Part shown: piece after piece, positions 17,117 to 25,514 of the stretch
Layout of the letters: the number at the start of each line of letters is the position of its first letter
How positions within the stretch are numbered: the first letter of the stretch is position 1
Assembly: GCA_031291435.1 (NCBI GenBank)
Contig: JARLJC010000300.1
Span: 1 to 51,161 of the forward strand
Reading direction: 5' to 3'
DNA: 51,161 nt
Source: Alphaproteobacteria bacterium
GTDB taxonomy: Bacteria; Pseudomonadota; Alphaproteobacteria; UBA9219
Notes under the pieces: model-generated
What the model was told of the DNA's origin: nothing
The model's input: the letters and a program-made list of their open reading frames with translations, nothing else
Databases searched by the model: none
Program-made: the position numbers and the translations under genes

Positions 17117-17353
17117 ATGAGCAAAAAAGCAAAACTTGATGCCGCCCCCAAGGGTAAACTGACGATCGTTGCGGATTTTCTGCCGCCGCCCGCGCAACTG
17201 GTACGCCGGGAAAATACCGTGCGCGTGACCTCCGAATTCACCAAATCGAGCATCGATTTCCTGAAACAGGAAGCCAAAAAAGCCAAGGTGCCGTACCAGC
17301 GCATGCTGCGTTCTCTGGTCGATTTGTATGTTGAGCGGCAGGCGAGGCATTGA
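17117..17353 (+). CDS. CopG/ribbon-helix-helix-like antitoxin-type protein
   Basis: A 78-residue protein whose C-terminal half ([20 protein letters not shown] then [15 protein letters not shown]) resembles CopG/BrnA-type ribbon-helix-helix proteins, which bind operators as dimers and are often antitoxins. The start is ATG 17117 with GGGAGA nine bases upstream; an in-frame upstream ATG lies in the repeat arm and is not used. No toxin gene follows: the next gene, 11 bases on, is Trm112-like, so it is an orphan. Repressor or antitoxin role is inferred. Confidence 0.7.
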   Translation: MSKKAKLDAAPKGKLTIVADFLPPPAQLVRRENTVRVTSEFTKSSIDFLKQEAKKAKVPYQRMLRSLVDLYVERQARH

Positions 17354-17364
17354 GGAAAACACCT

Positions 17365-17562
17365 ATGCCCGAACAACCGCCATCTCCGCCCGTTCGCCGC
17401 GCCGATCCGCGCCTGCTAGAAATCCTGGTCTGCCCGTTAACGAAAACACCGCTGCGTTACGACGCTGCGGCGCAGGAACTCATCAGCGACAAAGCCGCGC
17501 TGGCTTTCCCCATCCGCGAAGGCATTCCGATCATGCTGGCCGATGAAGCGCGGAAGATGTAG
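17365..17562 (+). CDS. Trm112 family protein
   Basis: A 65-residue Trm112/YcaR-like protein. The family pattern is [20 protein letters not shown] followed by [20 protein letters not shown]. Bacterial members are small zinc-ribbon-like proteins whose eukaryotic relatives activate methyltransferases; this one keeps only one Cys (LVCPL), so metal binding is doubtful. ATG 17365 is preceded by GAGGAAAA, a good ribosome site; a TTG at 17350 is the only alternative. It overlaps nothing and meets the protease gene tail to tail. Confidence 0.88.
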   Translation: MPEQPPSPPVRRADPRLLEILVCPLTKTPLRYDAAAQELISDKAALAFPIREGIPIMLADEARKM

Positions 17563-17563
17563 A

Positions 17564-18343
17564 TTAGCGTTTTATCCGATCCACGGTCTTTTGATAAGAG
17601 GCCTTGGGTTTCCCATTATGAGCGGCATCTAAAGCCTTAATGATGTCGTATATGTCTATATAATTAATGGTGCATTTTGTTTGATTCATGCTTCCTCTGA
17701 CAACCATTCCACACAAGGCATTAGATGTTTCATCGTATACAGGTGCGCCGCTGATGCCATCGATGCTATCAAAAGTTGGGGTATGATACTCGGCTATCGC
17801 TTGCCTCGTTGTGGGATCTGAGGTCTGCCTTCCATTATCCATAAATTCTAAACGACAATAGCCGGGTTCAATGGCGGGATCCGCTATATAGCTCTTGCTG
17901 TTAAGGACGCCTGAGACAATAAGTTTGTGTCCTTTCTCGCTTGTTGCAACAGTATTAATGTCGATGACATAGGCGCTTTCTTTAAAAAAGGAAGAACCTG
18001 TATCTTCGCTAAATTCAATAATACAGACGTCGAGAATGTCTGTTTCGCTCGTATCTGATGAAGCGGCACTCAATTCAAAAATGCCTGTAATCTTGGCTAC
18101 TCTGGCACCTCGAAGCGGACGCTTCGCATCAGTAATAACCAATTGGTGGTGTTCAAAGGCGCCAAAAACATGATGGCAAGTAAGTCCATATATGCGTCTG
18201 CGATAATTGATGAGGAAGGCTGTGCCGCCATGCGTGGCATAGGGATATGCAGTGTCATTCGTTTGATAAAATACAAATCTGACCGCGTCCGAAAAATCTT
18301 GCTTGATATAGATACCTGACGAAAGTTTTTGGTCCTTCTTCAC
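17564..18343 (-). CDS. Trypsin-like serine protease domain protein, AT-rich, probably acquired
   Basis: A 259-residue protein with a chymotrypsin-fold protease pattern: His in GLTCHHVFGAF (about residue 57), Asp in TDILDVCIIEF (about residue 105) and the nucleophile Ser in DGISGAPVYDE (about residue 199, GxSGxP). No signal peptide is present, so it is probably cytoplasmic. The DNA is visibly richer in A and T than the flanking genes and codon use differs, pointing to horizontal transfer. The start is GTG 18343, four bases after the stop of the Rel/Spo gene, and no ATG alternative exists nearby. Similar stand-alone proteases are sometimes found in defence loci, but no partner gene is visible here. 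Confidence 0.75.
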   Translation of the reverse strand: MKKDQKLSSGIYIKQDFSDAVRFVFYQTNDTAYPYATHGGTAFLINYRRRIYGLTCHHVFGAFEHHQLVITDAKRPLRGARVAKITGIFELSAASSDTSETDILDVCIIEFSEDTGSSFFKESAYVIDINTVATSEKGHKLIVSGVLNSKSYIADPAIEPGYCRLEFMDNGRQTSDPTTRQAIAEYHTPTFDSIDGISGAPVYDETSNALCGMVVRGSMNQTKCTINYIDIYDIIKALDAAHNGKPKASYQKTVDRIKR

Positions 18344-18347
18344 GAGC

Positions 18348-20555
18348 TCAGCGCCCCTTCGTCCGGTCCACCGAATTGACCGCCGGATTGGCGCGCAGCG
18401 CCGCGATGATGATCGTCAGATGTTTGACGTCGCGCACTTCGACATCGACGAGGATGTCGAAAAATTCCGGCGTGCGGTTGGTGATTTTCATATTGGTGAT
18501 GTTGCCGTTATTTTTGCCGATCACCGTTGTCATAGCACCAAAAGAATTGGGCGCGTTGACCAGAACGATGTCAAGGCGGCCGATCATGCCTTCGCTTTTA
18601 TCCTGCTCGTCGCTCCAGCCGACATCGATCCAGCGTTCCGGTGCGCGCGCGAAACTTTCCAGCGTTTCGCAATCGGTGGTGTGAATGGTCACGCCCTTGC
18701 CGGTGGTGACGATGCCGACGATGCTGTCGCCGGGCAGGGGATGGCAGCAGCGCGCATAATGCACCGCCATGCCGGGGATCAATCCCTTGAGCGTCAACGG
18801 CGCCGTGCTCTTGTTGATTTTGGGCTTGAGCGTCGCCAGCGATTTCTCGGTGGTTTTCTCCAGCGCCTTGAGGCTGTGATTGGGATAGGCGGCGTTGAAG
18901 ACTTCGCGCGCGGGTTGCAAAGACGCACCGATATTGGCGAGCAAATCCTCGACCGTGGCGCTCTGGAAATTCTTGGCGACCGGTTCGAAAGCTTTTTCCG
19001 AATAATCGACGCCTTCCTGCTTGCAGAATTTTTCCAGCATCGATTTGCCGAGCAACACATATTCCGTGCGCTGCTGCGTGCGGATGAAACGACGGATGCA
19101 GGCTTTGGCCTTGCCGGTGACGACGAAACGTTCCCATGCGGGGCTTGGCGTGCCGCCTTTTTGCGTGACGATTTCGACCTGATCGCCGTTCCGCAAGACG
19201 GTGCGCAGCGGCACCATCCGGCCATTGACTTTCGCGCCGGTGCAGGCGTCGCCGACGCGGCTATGCACGGCATAGGCAAAATCGACCGGCGTCGCCCCGC
19301 GCGGCAGGGCAATCAGATCGCCCTTCGGCGAAAAGCAGAAAACCTGATCCTGGAACAATTCCAGTTTGGTGTTTTCGAGGAACTCTTCCGGCTTCTGCAC
19401 ATGCTCGACGATATCGAGCAATTCGCGCAGCCAGCGATATTGCAAACCGTCGGTGCGCGGCGCGCCTTCTTTGTAACCCCAATGCGCGGCGACGCCGAGT
19501 TCGGCGACTTCATGCATGGTGCCGGTGCGGATCTGGATTTCGATGCGCTGCCGCTCGGGCCCCAGAATGCCGGTATGCAAAGATTGATACTGGTTGGGCT
19601 TGGGCGTCGAAATGTAATCTTTGAAGCGGCCCGGAATGACGTGGTAATGGCTGTGAATGACGCCCAGCGCCTGATAGCATTGCTCGGTATTCTCGACGAT
19701 GATGCGGAAGGCCATGATGTCGGACAGCTGCTCAAAGCCGACATTCTTGCGCTGCATCTTGCGCCAGATCGAATAAGGCGTTTTCTCGCGCCCCTGCACC
19801 GAGGACGCGACGCCCGATTTTTCCAGAACTTCGTGCAGTTCCTTCAGAACTTTTTCGGCAATCGCCTCGCCTTCGCTGCGCAGGAAGTTCAGGCGCGCGA
19901 TGATGCTGTTGCGGGCATCGGGATTCAGTTCCGCGAATGCGAGGTCTTCGAGTTCGTCCTGCATCTTCTCGATGCCGATGCGTTCGGCGAGCGGCGCGTA
20001 GATATCGAGAGTTTCGCGTGCGATGCGGCGGCGTTTTTCCGGGTCTTTCAAATGATGCAGCGTCCGCATATTATGCAAACGGTCGGCGAGTTTGACCAGC
20101 AGCACGCGGATATCTTCCGACATCGCCACAACCAGCTTGCGGAAGTTTTCCGCCTGCTTGGCCTGATCGGTCTGCAATTCGATGCGCGAAAGTTTGGTCA
20201 CGCCATCGACAAGGCGCGCCACGCTCGGCCCGAACTGCTTCTGAATGTCTTCCAGCGAAGCGAGCGTATCTTCCACCGTGTCATGTAGCAAAGCGGTGGC
20301 GATCGTCGTGCTGTCCATCTTCATGTCGGTGAGGATGCCCGCGACTTCGAGCGGATGCGAAAAATACGGGTCGCCCGAAGCGCGCATCTGGGTGCCGTGC
20401 GCCTGCATCGAAAACACATAAGCGCGGTTGAGCAAATCTTCGTTGACGGTGGGGTCATAAGCGCGCACACGCTCGACCAGTTCATACTGGCGCATCAGGA
20501 TCGGGCGCGGGTGCGGCGCGGCCGGTGGCGGCGATGTTGTTTCAAGCGTTTCCAT
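18348..20555 (-). CDS. rsh: Bifunctional (p)ppGpp synthetase/hydrolase (Rel/Spo homologue)
   Basis: A 735-residue stringent-response enzyme. Order of domains: HD hydrolase (His53, His91-Asp92 and Glu95-Asp96 in ATALLHDTVED), synthetase (about residues 240-370, with GRFKDYISTPKPNQYQSLHT and IEIQIRTGTMHEVAELGVAA), TGS (about 405-465, VFCFSPKGDLIALPRGATPV), and ACT at the C-terminus. The RFKD motif (RxKD type) together with an intact HD site marks a bifunctional enzyme. It is downstream of rpoZ on the same strand, the usual alphaproteobacterial order, with one small unknown gene in between. Met21 is a possible alternative start. Confidence 0.96.
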   Translation of the reverse strand: METLETTSPPPAAPHPRPILMRQYELVERVRAYDPTVNEDLLNRAYVFSMQAHGTQMRASGDPYFSHPLEVAGILTDMKMDSTTIATALLHDTVEDTLASLEDIQKQFGPSVARLVDGVTKLSRIELQTDQAKQAENFRKLVVAMSEDIRVLLVKLADRLHNMRTLHHLKDPEKRRRIARETLDIYAPLAERIGIEKMQDELEDLAFAELNPDARNSIIARLNFLRSEGEAIAEKVLKELHEVLEKSGVASSVQGREKTPYSIWRKMQRKNVGFEQLSDIMAFRIIVENTEQCYQALGVIHSHYHVIPGRFKDYISTPKPNQYQSLHTGILGPERQRIEIQIRTGTMHEVAELGVAAHWGYKEGAPRTDGLQYRWLRELLDIVEHVQKPEEFLENTKLELFQDQVFCFSPKGDLIALPRGATPVDFAYAVHSRVGDACTGAKVNGRMVPLRTVLRNGDQVEIVTQKGGTPSPAWERFVVTGKAKACIRRFIRTQQRTEYVLLGKSMLEKFCKQEGVDYSEKAFEPVAKNFQSATVEDLLANIGASLQPAREVFNAAYPNHSLKALEKTTEKSLATLKPKINKSTAPLTLKGLIPGMAVHYARCCHPLPGDSIVGIVTTGKGVTIHTTDCETLESFARAPERWIDVGWSDEQDKSEGMIGRLDIVLVNAPNSFGAMTTVIGKNNGNITNMKITNRTPEFFDILVDVEVRDVKHLTIIIAALRANPAVNSVDRTKGR

Positions 20556-20608
20556 TGAGTTTTCGATAGCAAACTCCGGCTAATTAGTCCTTAACGCTAT
20601 ATGGGGTG

Positions 20609-20636
20609 TGCAAACGTCCTTAAAAAGGGCGTTTTT
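20609..20636. other. Hairpin upstream of the Rel/Spo gene
   Basis: AAACGTCC and GGGCGTTT flank a short TTAAAAA loop (eight pairs with one G-T), followed on the plus strand by a T run. It lies in the 112-base gap between the small gene ending at 20668 and the Rel/Spo start. It could be a partial terminator or attenuator; on the minus strand (the direction of the genes) no T run follows the stem, so termination is doubtful. Confidence 0.35.
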
Positions 20637-20667
20637 GCAGAGAAAGAAAGGAGTGGAAATGCTTTAT

Positions 20668-20928
20668 CTAGGCGCCCGGGCCGATGGGTAAAGGGCCAAT
20701 AACGCCGAACGCGGTAGGAAGATTATTCGGCTGCTTGGGAAGAATCTGGCGGATCAGATGCGAGGCGCCATGCGAGAGTTGGCGGCTCTGGTGAATCGCT
20801 TCTTCGATCGAGTCGTGAAATCCCAATGCCACGGCATCAGAAATCAAAACCCATTGGCCTTTGTTAGTTTTGAACCAGTCCGGATACATTTTTTCATAAA
20901 GGGCAATGTCTTCTTTGAGCTCAAACAT
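20668..20928 (-). CDS. Small hypothetical protein between rpoZ and the Rel/Spo gene
   Basis: An 86-residue protein with YEKMYPDWFKTNKGQWVLISD near the N-terminus (positions about 11-31), a pattern seen in small DUF5678-like proteins of unknown role. ATG 20928 has a strong ribosome site (GGAGG, six bases upstream). It lies 35 bases after rpoZ in the same direction and could be co-transcribed with rpoZ and the Rel/Spo gene. No signal or membrane helix. Function unknown. Confidence 0.7.
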   Translation of the reverse strand: MFELKEDIALYEKMYPDWFKTNKGQWVLISDAVALGFHDSIEEAIHQSRQLSHGASHLIRQILPKQPNNLPTAFGVIGPLPIGPGA

Positions 20929-20963
20929 CTTATGCCTCCGGTCAAAATATACAAAATATCGGC

Positions 20964-21398
20964 TCAGTCTTTAACGTCGGGCCCGTCGCTGAACGAACCG
21001 TCGCCGAGCGTATCGCCCGAAGCGATTTCGTCGGCCACTTCGACTTCATCTTCCACGCCGGCTTCTTCGCCTTCCTCGGCTTCTTCGTCTTCGCCTGCGC
21101 CCATGGAATTGATCCAGCTTTGCTGTTCGCCGGCCATCAGTTCGGTCACTTCTTCTTCGGGCTGATCGGGTTCGATGCGCTTCTGCAGGCCCTTGATCAG
21201 CGATTCTTCGAGACCGCCGAGATCGAGCTTCTGTTCCGCGATTTCGCGCAAGGCCACGACCGGATTTTTATCGCGGTCGCGTTCGATCGTCAGTTCGGCG
21301 CCCGAACCAAGCCCGCGCGCGCGATGCGCCGCCAGCATGACGAGTTCGAAACGGTTGGGAATCTGAAGTACGCAATCTTCGACGGTAACGCGAGCCAT
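20964..21398 (-). CDS. rpoZ: RNA polymerase omega subunit
   Basis: A 144-residue omega subunit that helps RNA polymerase assembly and carries part of a ppGpp site in proteobacteria. [34 protein letters not shown] is the family's N-terminal signature (given here in part: [19 protein letters not shown]), followed by [11 protein letters not shown]. The C-terminal 50 residues are a long, very acidic Glu/Asp tail, longer than in enterobacteria but common in alphaproteobacteria. Its neighbour is the (p)ppGpp enzyme, a conserved functional pair. Confidence 0.95.
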   Translation of the reverse strand: MARVTVEDCVLQIPNRFELVMLAAHRARGLGSGAELTIERDRDKNPVVALREIAEQKLDLGGLEESLIKGLQKRIEPDQPEEEVTELMAGEQQSWINSMGAGEDEEAEEGEEAGVEDEVEVADEIASGDTLGDGSFSDGPDVKD

Positions 21399-21873
21399 TT
21401 AACCCTCTTCGGTGATTTAATCCGGTGCGAAATGCCCCAGCGGCTCCTTTCGGAACCGGAAAGATTACGCCTATGGATTTTTCCAGTTGCGGGCGGAATT
21501 TACAATTATCCCCAAGGCTTTGTAAAGCGCGATGTTCCGGGGCCTGAATACAAAGGAATGCAGCGTTTTTCATCCCCGTTTTTATGCACAGTTTTTTTTG
21601 TGGTGCGGTTCATGCCTGCTTAATGCTGCGCGAACAGGAGGATAGGGCGCGCGCGGCGCGATTGGGGCATGGGATGAGGCCGGGGGCCACTTGTGGCGAG
21701 AATCGTTATGGGATAGATTAACGATGTTGATTCTAGAAACGGGTAGGGCGAATTTTCTGGCTAAATCTCCGGTTGCCTTTTTTGGGTAATGCTATAGAAG
21801 TCCGGAGTTAATCTTTCCTAAGATATGAGCCTTCCTTCCGACGACCATCTTCTGCCAATTAAACGAGGAAATA
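21399..21873 (+). promoter_or_regulatory. Intergenic region with extended -10 promoter for the NYN gene
   Basis: 475 bases without a convincing gene. Near the right end, TG (21790-21791) precedes TATAGA (21793-21798), an extended -10 element, with TTGCCT at 21773-21778 as a close-spaced -35. This would give a roughly 70-base leader for the NYN gene. The left end must hold the rpoZ promoter on the other strand; no clear site was picked out. Confidence 0.4.
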
Positions 21874-22503
21874 ATGATTTTTTACAAAGAAGAGCGCGCG
21901 GCCATGTTCATCGATGGCGCCAACCTCTATGCCGCCGCCCGCGGCCTTGGCTTCGACATCGACTATAAGCGGCTGCTGGAGGTTTTTGCTGGCAGGGGGC
22001 GTCTGGTGCGCGCTTTCTACTATACCGCCCTCATAGAAAATGAGGAATATTCGCCGATCCGCCCGCTGGTCGACTGGCTCGACTATAACGGCTACGCCAT
22101 GGTCACCAAGCCGACCAAGGAATTCACCGATGCCTTTGGCCGCCGCAAGATCAAGGGCAACATGGATATCGAACTCGCCATCGACGTGATGGAAATGTGC
22201 GACCATGTCGATCACATCATCATTTTCTCGGGCGACGGCGATTTCCGCCGTCTGGTCGAAGCGGTGCAACGCAAAGGCGTGCGCGTCAGCGTCGTATCAA
22301 CGATGCGTTCCTCGCCGCCGATGGTGGCCGACGAACTGCGCCGTCAGGCCGACAATTTCATCGAATTGCAAGACCTCATGCCGCATATCTCGCGCGCCCG
22401 TTCGGAAGGGCAGGCTCCGTCGAGCCAGCCTTCGATGAAAGACGTCGCCGAAAATCTCGCGGCCTCGCAGGAAGAAATGCAGGACGTCGCCGACGTCGCG
22501 TAA
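21874..22503 (+). CDS. NYN-domain (LabA/DUF88) putative ribonuclease
   Basis: A 209-residue protein of the LabA/DUF88 group with an NYN (PIN-like) nuclease domain. The acidic metal-binding residues are visible: MFIDGANLYAAARGLG (Asp14), KGNMDIELAIDVMEMC (Asp and Glu around residue 92) and IIIFSGDGDFRRLVEAV (Asp pair around 115). The domain fills residues 8-170; an acidic Gln/Glu tail follows. Bacterial members are thought to act on RNA, but substrates are not known. ATG 21874 has GAGGAAATA upstream. It is followed by a strong terminator, so it is probably a single-gene unit. Confidence 0.9.
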   Translation: MIFYKEERAAMFIDGANLYAAARGLGFDIDYKRLLEVFAGRGRLVRAFYYTALIENEEYSPIRPLVDWLDYNGYAMVTKPTKEFTDAFGRRKIKGNMDIELAIDVMEMCDHVDHIIIFSGDGDFRRLVEAVQRKGVRVSVVSTMRSSPPMVADELRRQADNFIELQDLMPHISRARSEGQAPSSQPSMKDVAENLAASQEEMQDVADVA

Positions 22504-22560
22504 ATCGGACGATCTTGGCCGATTTACCTTTCTCATAGTCGGCGTTGTTATGGGCGTATA

Positions 22561-22591
22561 AAAAGCCGGTGAAAACTTCACCGGCTTTTTT
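22561..22591 (+). terminator. Rho-independent terminator after the NYN gene
   Basis: A perfect 13-base stem (AAAAGCCGGTGAA / TTCACCGGCTTTT) with a three-base AAC loop, ending in TTTTTT. It lies 58 bases past the stop of the NYN gene, just before the palindromic repeat pair. Confidence 0.9.
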
Positions 22592-22620
22592 ATTTGAGTG
22601 TTTCAGTTGCCCCGCAGGGC

Positions 22621-22713
22621 GTCATCCCGGCGCAGGCCGGGATCCAAACTTTAAATCCCCTTCTTCCCGCATGAAAAGTTATGAGTCTGGACCCCGGCCT
22701 GCGCCGGGGTGAC
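22621..22713. repeat. Inverted pair of GTCATCCCGG palindromes, no gene between
   Basis: Left unit 22621-22647 (GTCATCCCGGC..GCCGGGATCCAA) and right unit 22687-22713 (CTGGACCCCGGCC..GGGGTGAC) are inverted copies, each self-complementary, separated by 39 bases. Their ends match those of the GIY-YIG arms and of the pair at 35 kb. Confidence 0.85.
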
Positions 22714-22779
22714 GGCCTTTATTGCGGCATTGCTGTTCATACGCAAAAAAGAATCCAAGATTTGGGTCTATTGGTCCGC

Positions 22780-23235
22780 TTACCGCGTCGGAACGAGAAG
22801 ATCCCTTGTCATGATAATCGTCGGTACCGAACCGAACTCGATGAATGTGTCGCCTTCGGTATGATAGCCCAGTTTCTCATAGAATCCTTGCGCCTCGGTG
22901 CGCGCATGCATGTCGACACGATCAAACCCGCGCGCGGCTGCGATCACTTCGGCCGTCTTGACAAGATCGCGTCCCAAGCCGCGCCCCTGTGCGCTGTTCG
23001 CCACGGCCATTTGCCGCAGGGTGATATTCCGCGACGAACCGGGTTTAAGAATAACCGTACCAACCACCGAAAAACTATCTTCGACTGCGGCGATATGGAT
23101 TTGTCGATCTTCGCCCTGCAAATCTTTCTCGTCCAGTACTCTCCCGATAGGACGGCGCAAGATTTCCTCGCGCAAACGCTTGCTGTCCTCGTAAAGCGAC
23201 GAGCCGTAAAACAGTTCTTGAATAAAGGCCGACAT
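22780..23235 (-). CDS. GNAT family N-acetyltransferase
   Basis: A 151-residue GNAT acetyltransferase. The acetyl-CoA site is RQMAVANSAQGRGLGRDLVK (motif A, QGRGLG), and the C-terminal motif B is GFYEKLGYHTEGDTF. The N-terminal half with YEDSKRLREEILRRPIG resembles the ElaA-like/YitI group. The substrate cannot be told. I start at ATG 23235, two bases after the trcR stop, rather than the longer frame that runs through trcR. It is probably co-transcribed with trcR. Confidence 0.85.
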   Translation of the reverse strand: MSAFIQELFYGSSLYEDSKRLREEILRRPIGRVLDEKDLQGEDRQIHIAAVEDSFSVVGTVILKPGSSRNITLRQMAVANSAQGRGLGRDLVKTAEVIAAARGFDRVDMHARTEAQGFYEKLGYHTEGDTFIEFGSVPTIIMTRDLLVPTR

Positions 23236-23237
23236 CT

Positions 23238-23915
23238 TTACCCGATGCTGCGCATCATGGCGTCGTGATCGATGTCGGGCTGCTGTTCGTCGCTGCTTTG
23301 CTGCACGAAGCCTTCGGGCTGATTGGCGTCGGGCTTGGCGGCGGCTTCGGGCTTGGGCGTCACGATGCCTTTCGCCTTGTTCTCGCGCTCGACCCGGCGC
23401 GAGGCGCGCTTGAGGGCGGCATCGAGATCGGTCTGCTTGACGAGGCCGAGCAGAACCGGGTTGTGCGGCTTGATGTTGGTGGCGTTCCAATGCGAACGGT
23501 CGCGCACCTTGGCGATGGTTTCCTTGGTGGTGCCGAGCAGGCGCGCCACTTGCGCATCAAGCAGTTCGGGGTGGTTCTTGATCAGATACGCGATGGCATC
23601 CGGCTTTTCGCCGCGCTTCGACACCGGCGTATAGCGCGCGCCCTTGGTGCGCGAAATCGGCGCGGGCAGGTCGCTCTTGGTCATTTTCAAACGCGCGCGC
23701 GGATCGGCTTCGCAGCGTTTGATTTCTTCCTGCGTCAACTGGCCGTTGAAAATCGGGTCCATGCCGACGATGCCGATGGCGACTTCGCCGTCGGCGATGG
23801 CCTGCACTTCAAGCTTGTGCAGCCCGCAATATTCCGCGACCTGTTCGAAGGTCAGCGTGGTATGTTCGACCAGCCACACGGCGGTGGCTTTGGGCATCAG
23901 GGGCAGAGCGGCCAT
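23238..23915 (-). CDS. trcR: DUF1013 cell cycle transcriptional regulator TrcR
   Basis: A 225-residue DUF1013 protein, a conserved alphaproteobacterial regulator (TrcR) reported to be linked with RNA polymerase and cell-cycle transcription. It opens MAALPLMPKATAVWLVEHT and contains two helix-turn-helix-like stretches: LTFEQVAEYCGLHKLEVQAI (residues 22-41) and DAQVARLLGTTKETIAKVRD (about 120-139). The C-terminal 50 residues are Gln/Pro/Glu rich and probably flexible. ATG 23915 with GGAGAGAC upstream is preferred to the longer frame. The very high conservation of this family in alphaproteobacteria is a main support for the taxonomic call. Confidence 0.9.
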   Translation of the reverse strand: MAALPLMPKATAVWLVEHTTLTFEQVAEYCGLHKLEVQAIADGEVAIGIVGMDPIFNGQLTQEEIKRCEADPRARLKMTKSDLPAPISRTKGARYTPVSKRGEKPDAIAYLIKNHPELLDAQVARLLGTTKETIAKVRDRSHWNATNIKPHNPVLLGLVKQTDLDAALKRASRRVERENKAKGIVTPKPEAAAKPDANQPEGFVQQSSDEQQPDIDHDAMMRSIG

Positions 23916-24018
23916 GTCAGTCTCTCCATAAAAAAACAAAAAAGCGGGGCTCTTGCCGACAGCCGGAGCCGCCGAACGATCCGCGAGCAACTTTTGGGGG
24001 ATCGATTAAAATCCCGTA

Positions 24019-25014
24019 TCAGGGGATTTCGAGCAGTATCTTACCGATATGCGCGCCATTTTCCATCATTTTATGGGCCTGCACCCCGTCTTTAAGCGGA
24101 AAACGTTGATAAATAACGGGTTTTATTTTTTGCGTGGCGACGCCGGGCCAGAATTCCTCACGCAATTTAGTCACTAAACGGGCTTTTTCGGCCCTGTCGC
24201 GCCCGCGTAAGGTGGAACCGGTCAGGACCAGCCTTTTCTGCATGATCATGCGGATATCGATCTCGGCTTTGGCCCCTTTTTGCGAGGCGATGCTGACATG
24301 CCGCCCGCCCACACAAAGTGCGGTAAGGTTTTTGACGACATAATCGCCGCCCACCATATCGAGGACGACATCGACGCCGCGACCGGCGGTGGCGCGCCGG
24401 CAGGTATCGACAAAATCTTCCTCGTCGTAAACCACGGCGAAATCCGCGCCGAGCGCATAGCAGGCCTCGCGTTTCTCATGTGTGCGCACGGTAACGATGA
24501 CGCTGGCCCCGCGCGCCTTGACCATCTGGATCGCCATGGTGCCGATGCCGCTGGAACCGCCGTGAATCAAGGCGGTCTCGCCGCTTTTTAAAGCGCCGCT
24601 TTCAAACAGATTCGCGTAAACCGTAATCATCGCCTCGGGCAAAGCGGCGGCGTCCTGCAATTTCATGTTGTCGGGAACCGGCAGGCAATGCCCTTCGGGA
24701 ACGGCCACATAGTCGGCATAGCCGCCGCCGTTCAGCAGGGCGCAGATTTTATCGCCGGTTTTCCATTGGCTTACGTTGGGGCCGAGCGCCGCGACAATGC
24801 CCGAAATTTCCATGCCGGGAATATCGGAAGCGCCCGCGGGCGGCGGATATTTGCCCTGACGCTGCATGACGTCGGCGCGGTTAACGCCCGCCGCCGCAAC
24901 CTTGACCAGCACTTCACCTTCGCCCGCTACCGGCATGGGGCGTTTGCCGATTTTCAGATTTTCGGGCGGGCCGTAAGTGTCGATGAGGAGGGCGGAGATT
25001 TCGCTAGGAAGCAT
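24019..25014 (-). CDS. NAD(P)H quinone oxidoreductase, PIG3 family (zinc-free MDR)
   Basis: A 331-residue medium-chain dehydrogenase/reductase without the zinc ligands of alcohol dehydrogenases. Motifs: AAAGVNRADVMQRQGKYPPP (about residues 40-59), PGMEISGIV, and the NADPH site HGGSSGIGTMAIQMVKARGA. It matches the PIG3/TP53I3 group of quinone reductases. Two starts are possible: ATG 25014 (used here, normal family N-terminus MLPSEISALLI) and GTG 25035 (seven residues longer); neither has a clear ribosome site. The substrate is not defined by sequence. Confidence 0.88.
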   Translation of the reverse strand: MLPSEISALLIDTYGPPENLKIGKRPMPVAGEGEVLVKVAAAGVNRADVMQRQGKYPPPAGASDIPGMEISGIVAALGPNVSQWKTGDKICALLNGGGYADYVAVPEGHCLPVPDNMKLQDAAALPEAMITVYANLFESGALKSGETALIHGGSSGIGTMAIQMVKARGASVIVTVRTHEKREACYALGADFAVVYDEEDFVDTCRRATAGRGVDVVLDMVGGDYVVKNLTALCVGGRHVSIASQKGAKAEIDIRMIMQKRLVLTGSTLRGRDRAEKARLVTKLREEFWPGVATQKIKPVIYQRFPLKDGVQAHKMMENGAHIGKILLEIP

Positions 25015-25046
25015 CGCTTTGCTTTTAAAGCTCACGGACTTTTATT

Positions 25047-25355
25047 TCAACCCGGTTTGCTGACGGTTGTATGCCCACGTTTTAAAATAGGCAAAAGGAC
25101 TCGTGTCGTCGAGCCGTCGGGTCTTTGAACGACAAGCACGCCATTCGTTGTTTCTTCCTTGGCGATGCCCCATAACCAGGCCGCAAGTTGGATTTCGTCT
25201 TCTGACATACCGTCCAAAGCATCATAGGCGAGAAGGGCGCGCTCGATCGTGGCCGTATCCGTTTTCAATCCGCGCGATGTTTTAGCGTTTTCCATCGCTT
25301 TTGCAGCTTCGGCACCGAGCTGGAGAGTTCTTCTTATCGCTATATCTTTTGTCAT
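25047..25355 (-). CDS. Small hypothetical protein, possible ribbon-helix-helix
   Basis: A 102-residue protein I do not recognise. KTSRGLKTDTATIERALLAY in its N-terminal third could form a ribbon-helix-helix, and the rest has an acidic helix (DGMSEDEIQLAAWLWG). It lies 11-32 bases upstream of the quinone reductase in the same direction and may be its operon partner. The start is uncertain: ATG 25355 (used) or TTG 25370. Codon use is similar to the neighbours. Confidence 0.55.
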   Translation of the reverse strand: MTKDIAIRRTLQLGAEAAKAMENAKTSRGLKTDTATIERALLAYDALDGMSEDEIQLAAWLWGIAKEETTNGVLVVQRPDGSTTRVLLPILKRGHTTVSKPG

Positions 25356-25479
25356 GACCGGTGCTTTCAACGGGCGCTTTGTATAATGCCGGTTTTCTAG
25401 ACCGGGGACGTTGCGAAAGCAACCCTTGTTGCATGCAGCGCATTGAAACTGCTGGCGATTTTAAAAGGCAAAATGCAGG

Positions 25480-25508
25480 TTGCGCCGCCCCTCCTTTCTG
25501 TTTATCAT
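25480..25508 (+). promoter_or_regulatory. Probable sigma70 promoter of rne
   Basis: TTGCGC (25480-25485) and TATCAT (25503-25508) are separated by exactly 17 bases. Transcription would start near 25515, leaving a leader of about 258 bases before the rne ATG. Confidence 0.5.
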
Positions 25509-25514
25509 CCCCGC

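Noticed and set aside
18420-20288. 622-codon plus-strand frame opposite the Rel/Spo gene
   Set aside because: Shadow of a GC-rich gene; the minus-strand product has complete HD, synthetase, TGS and ACT motifs.
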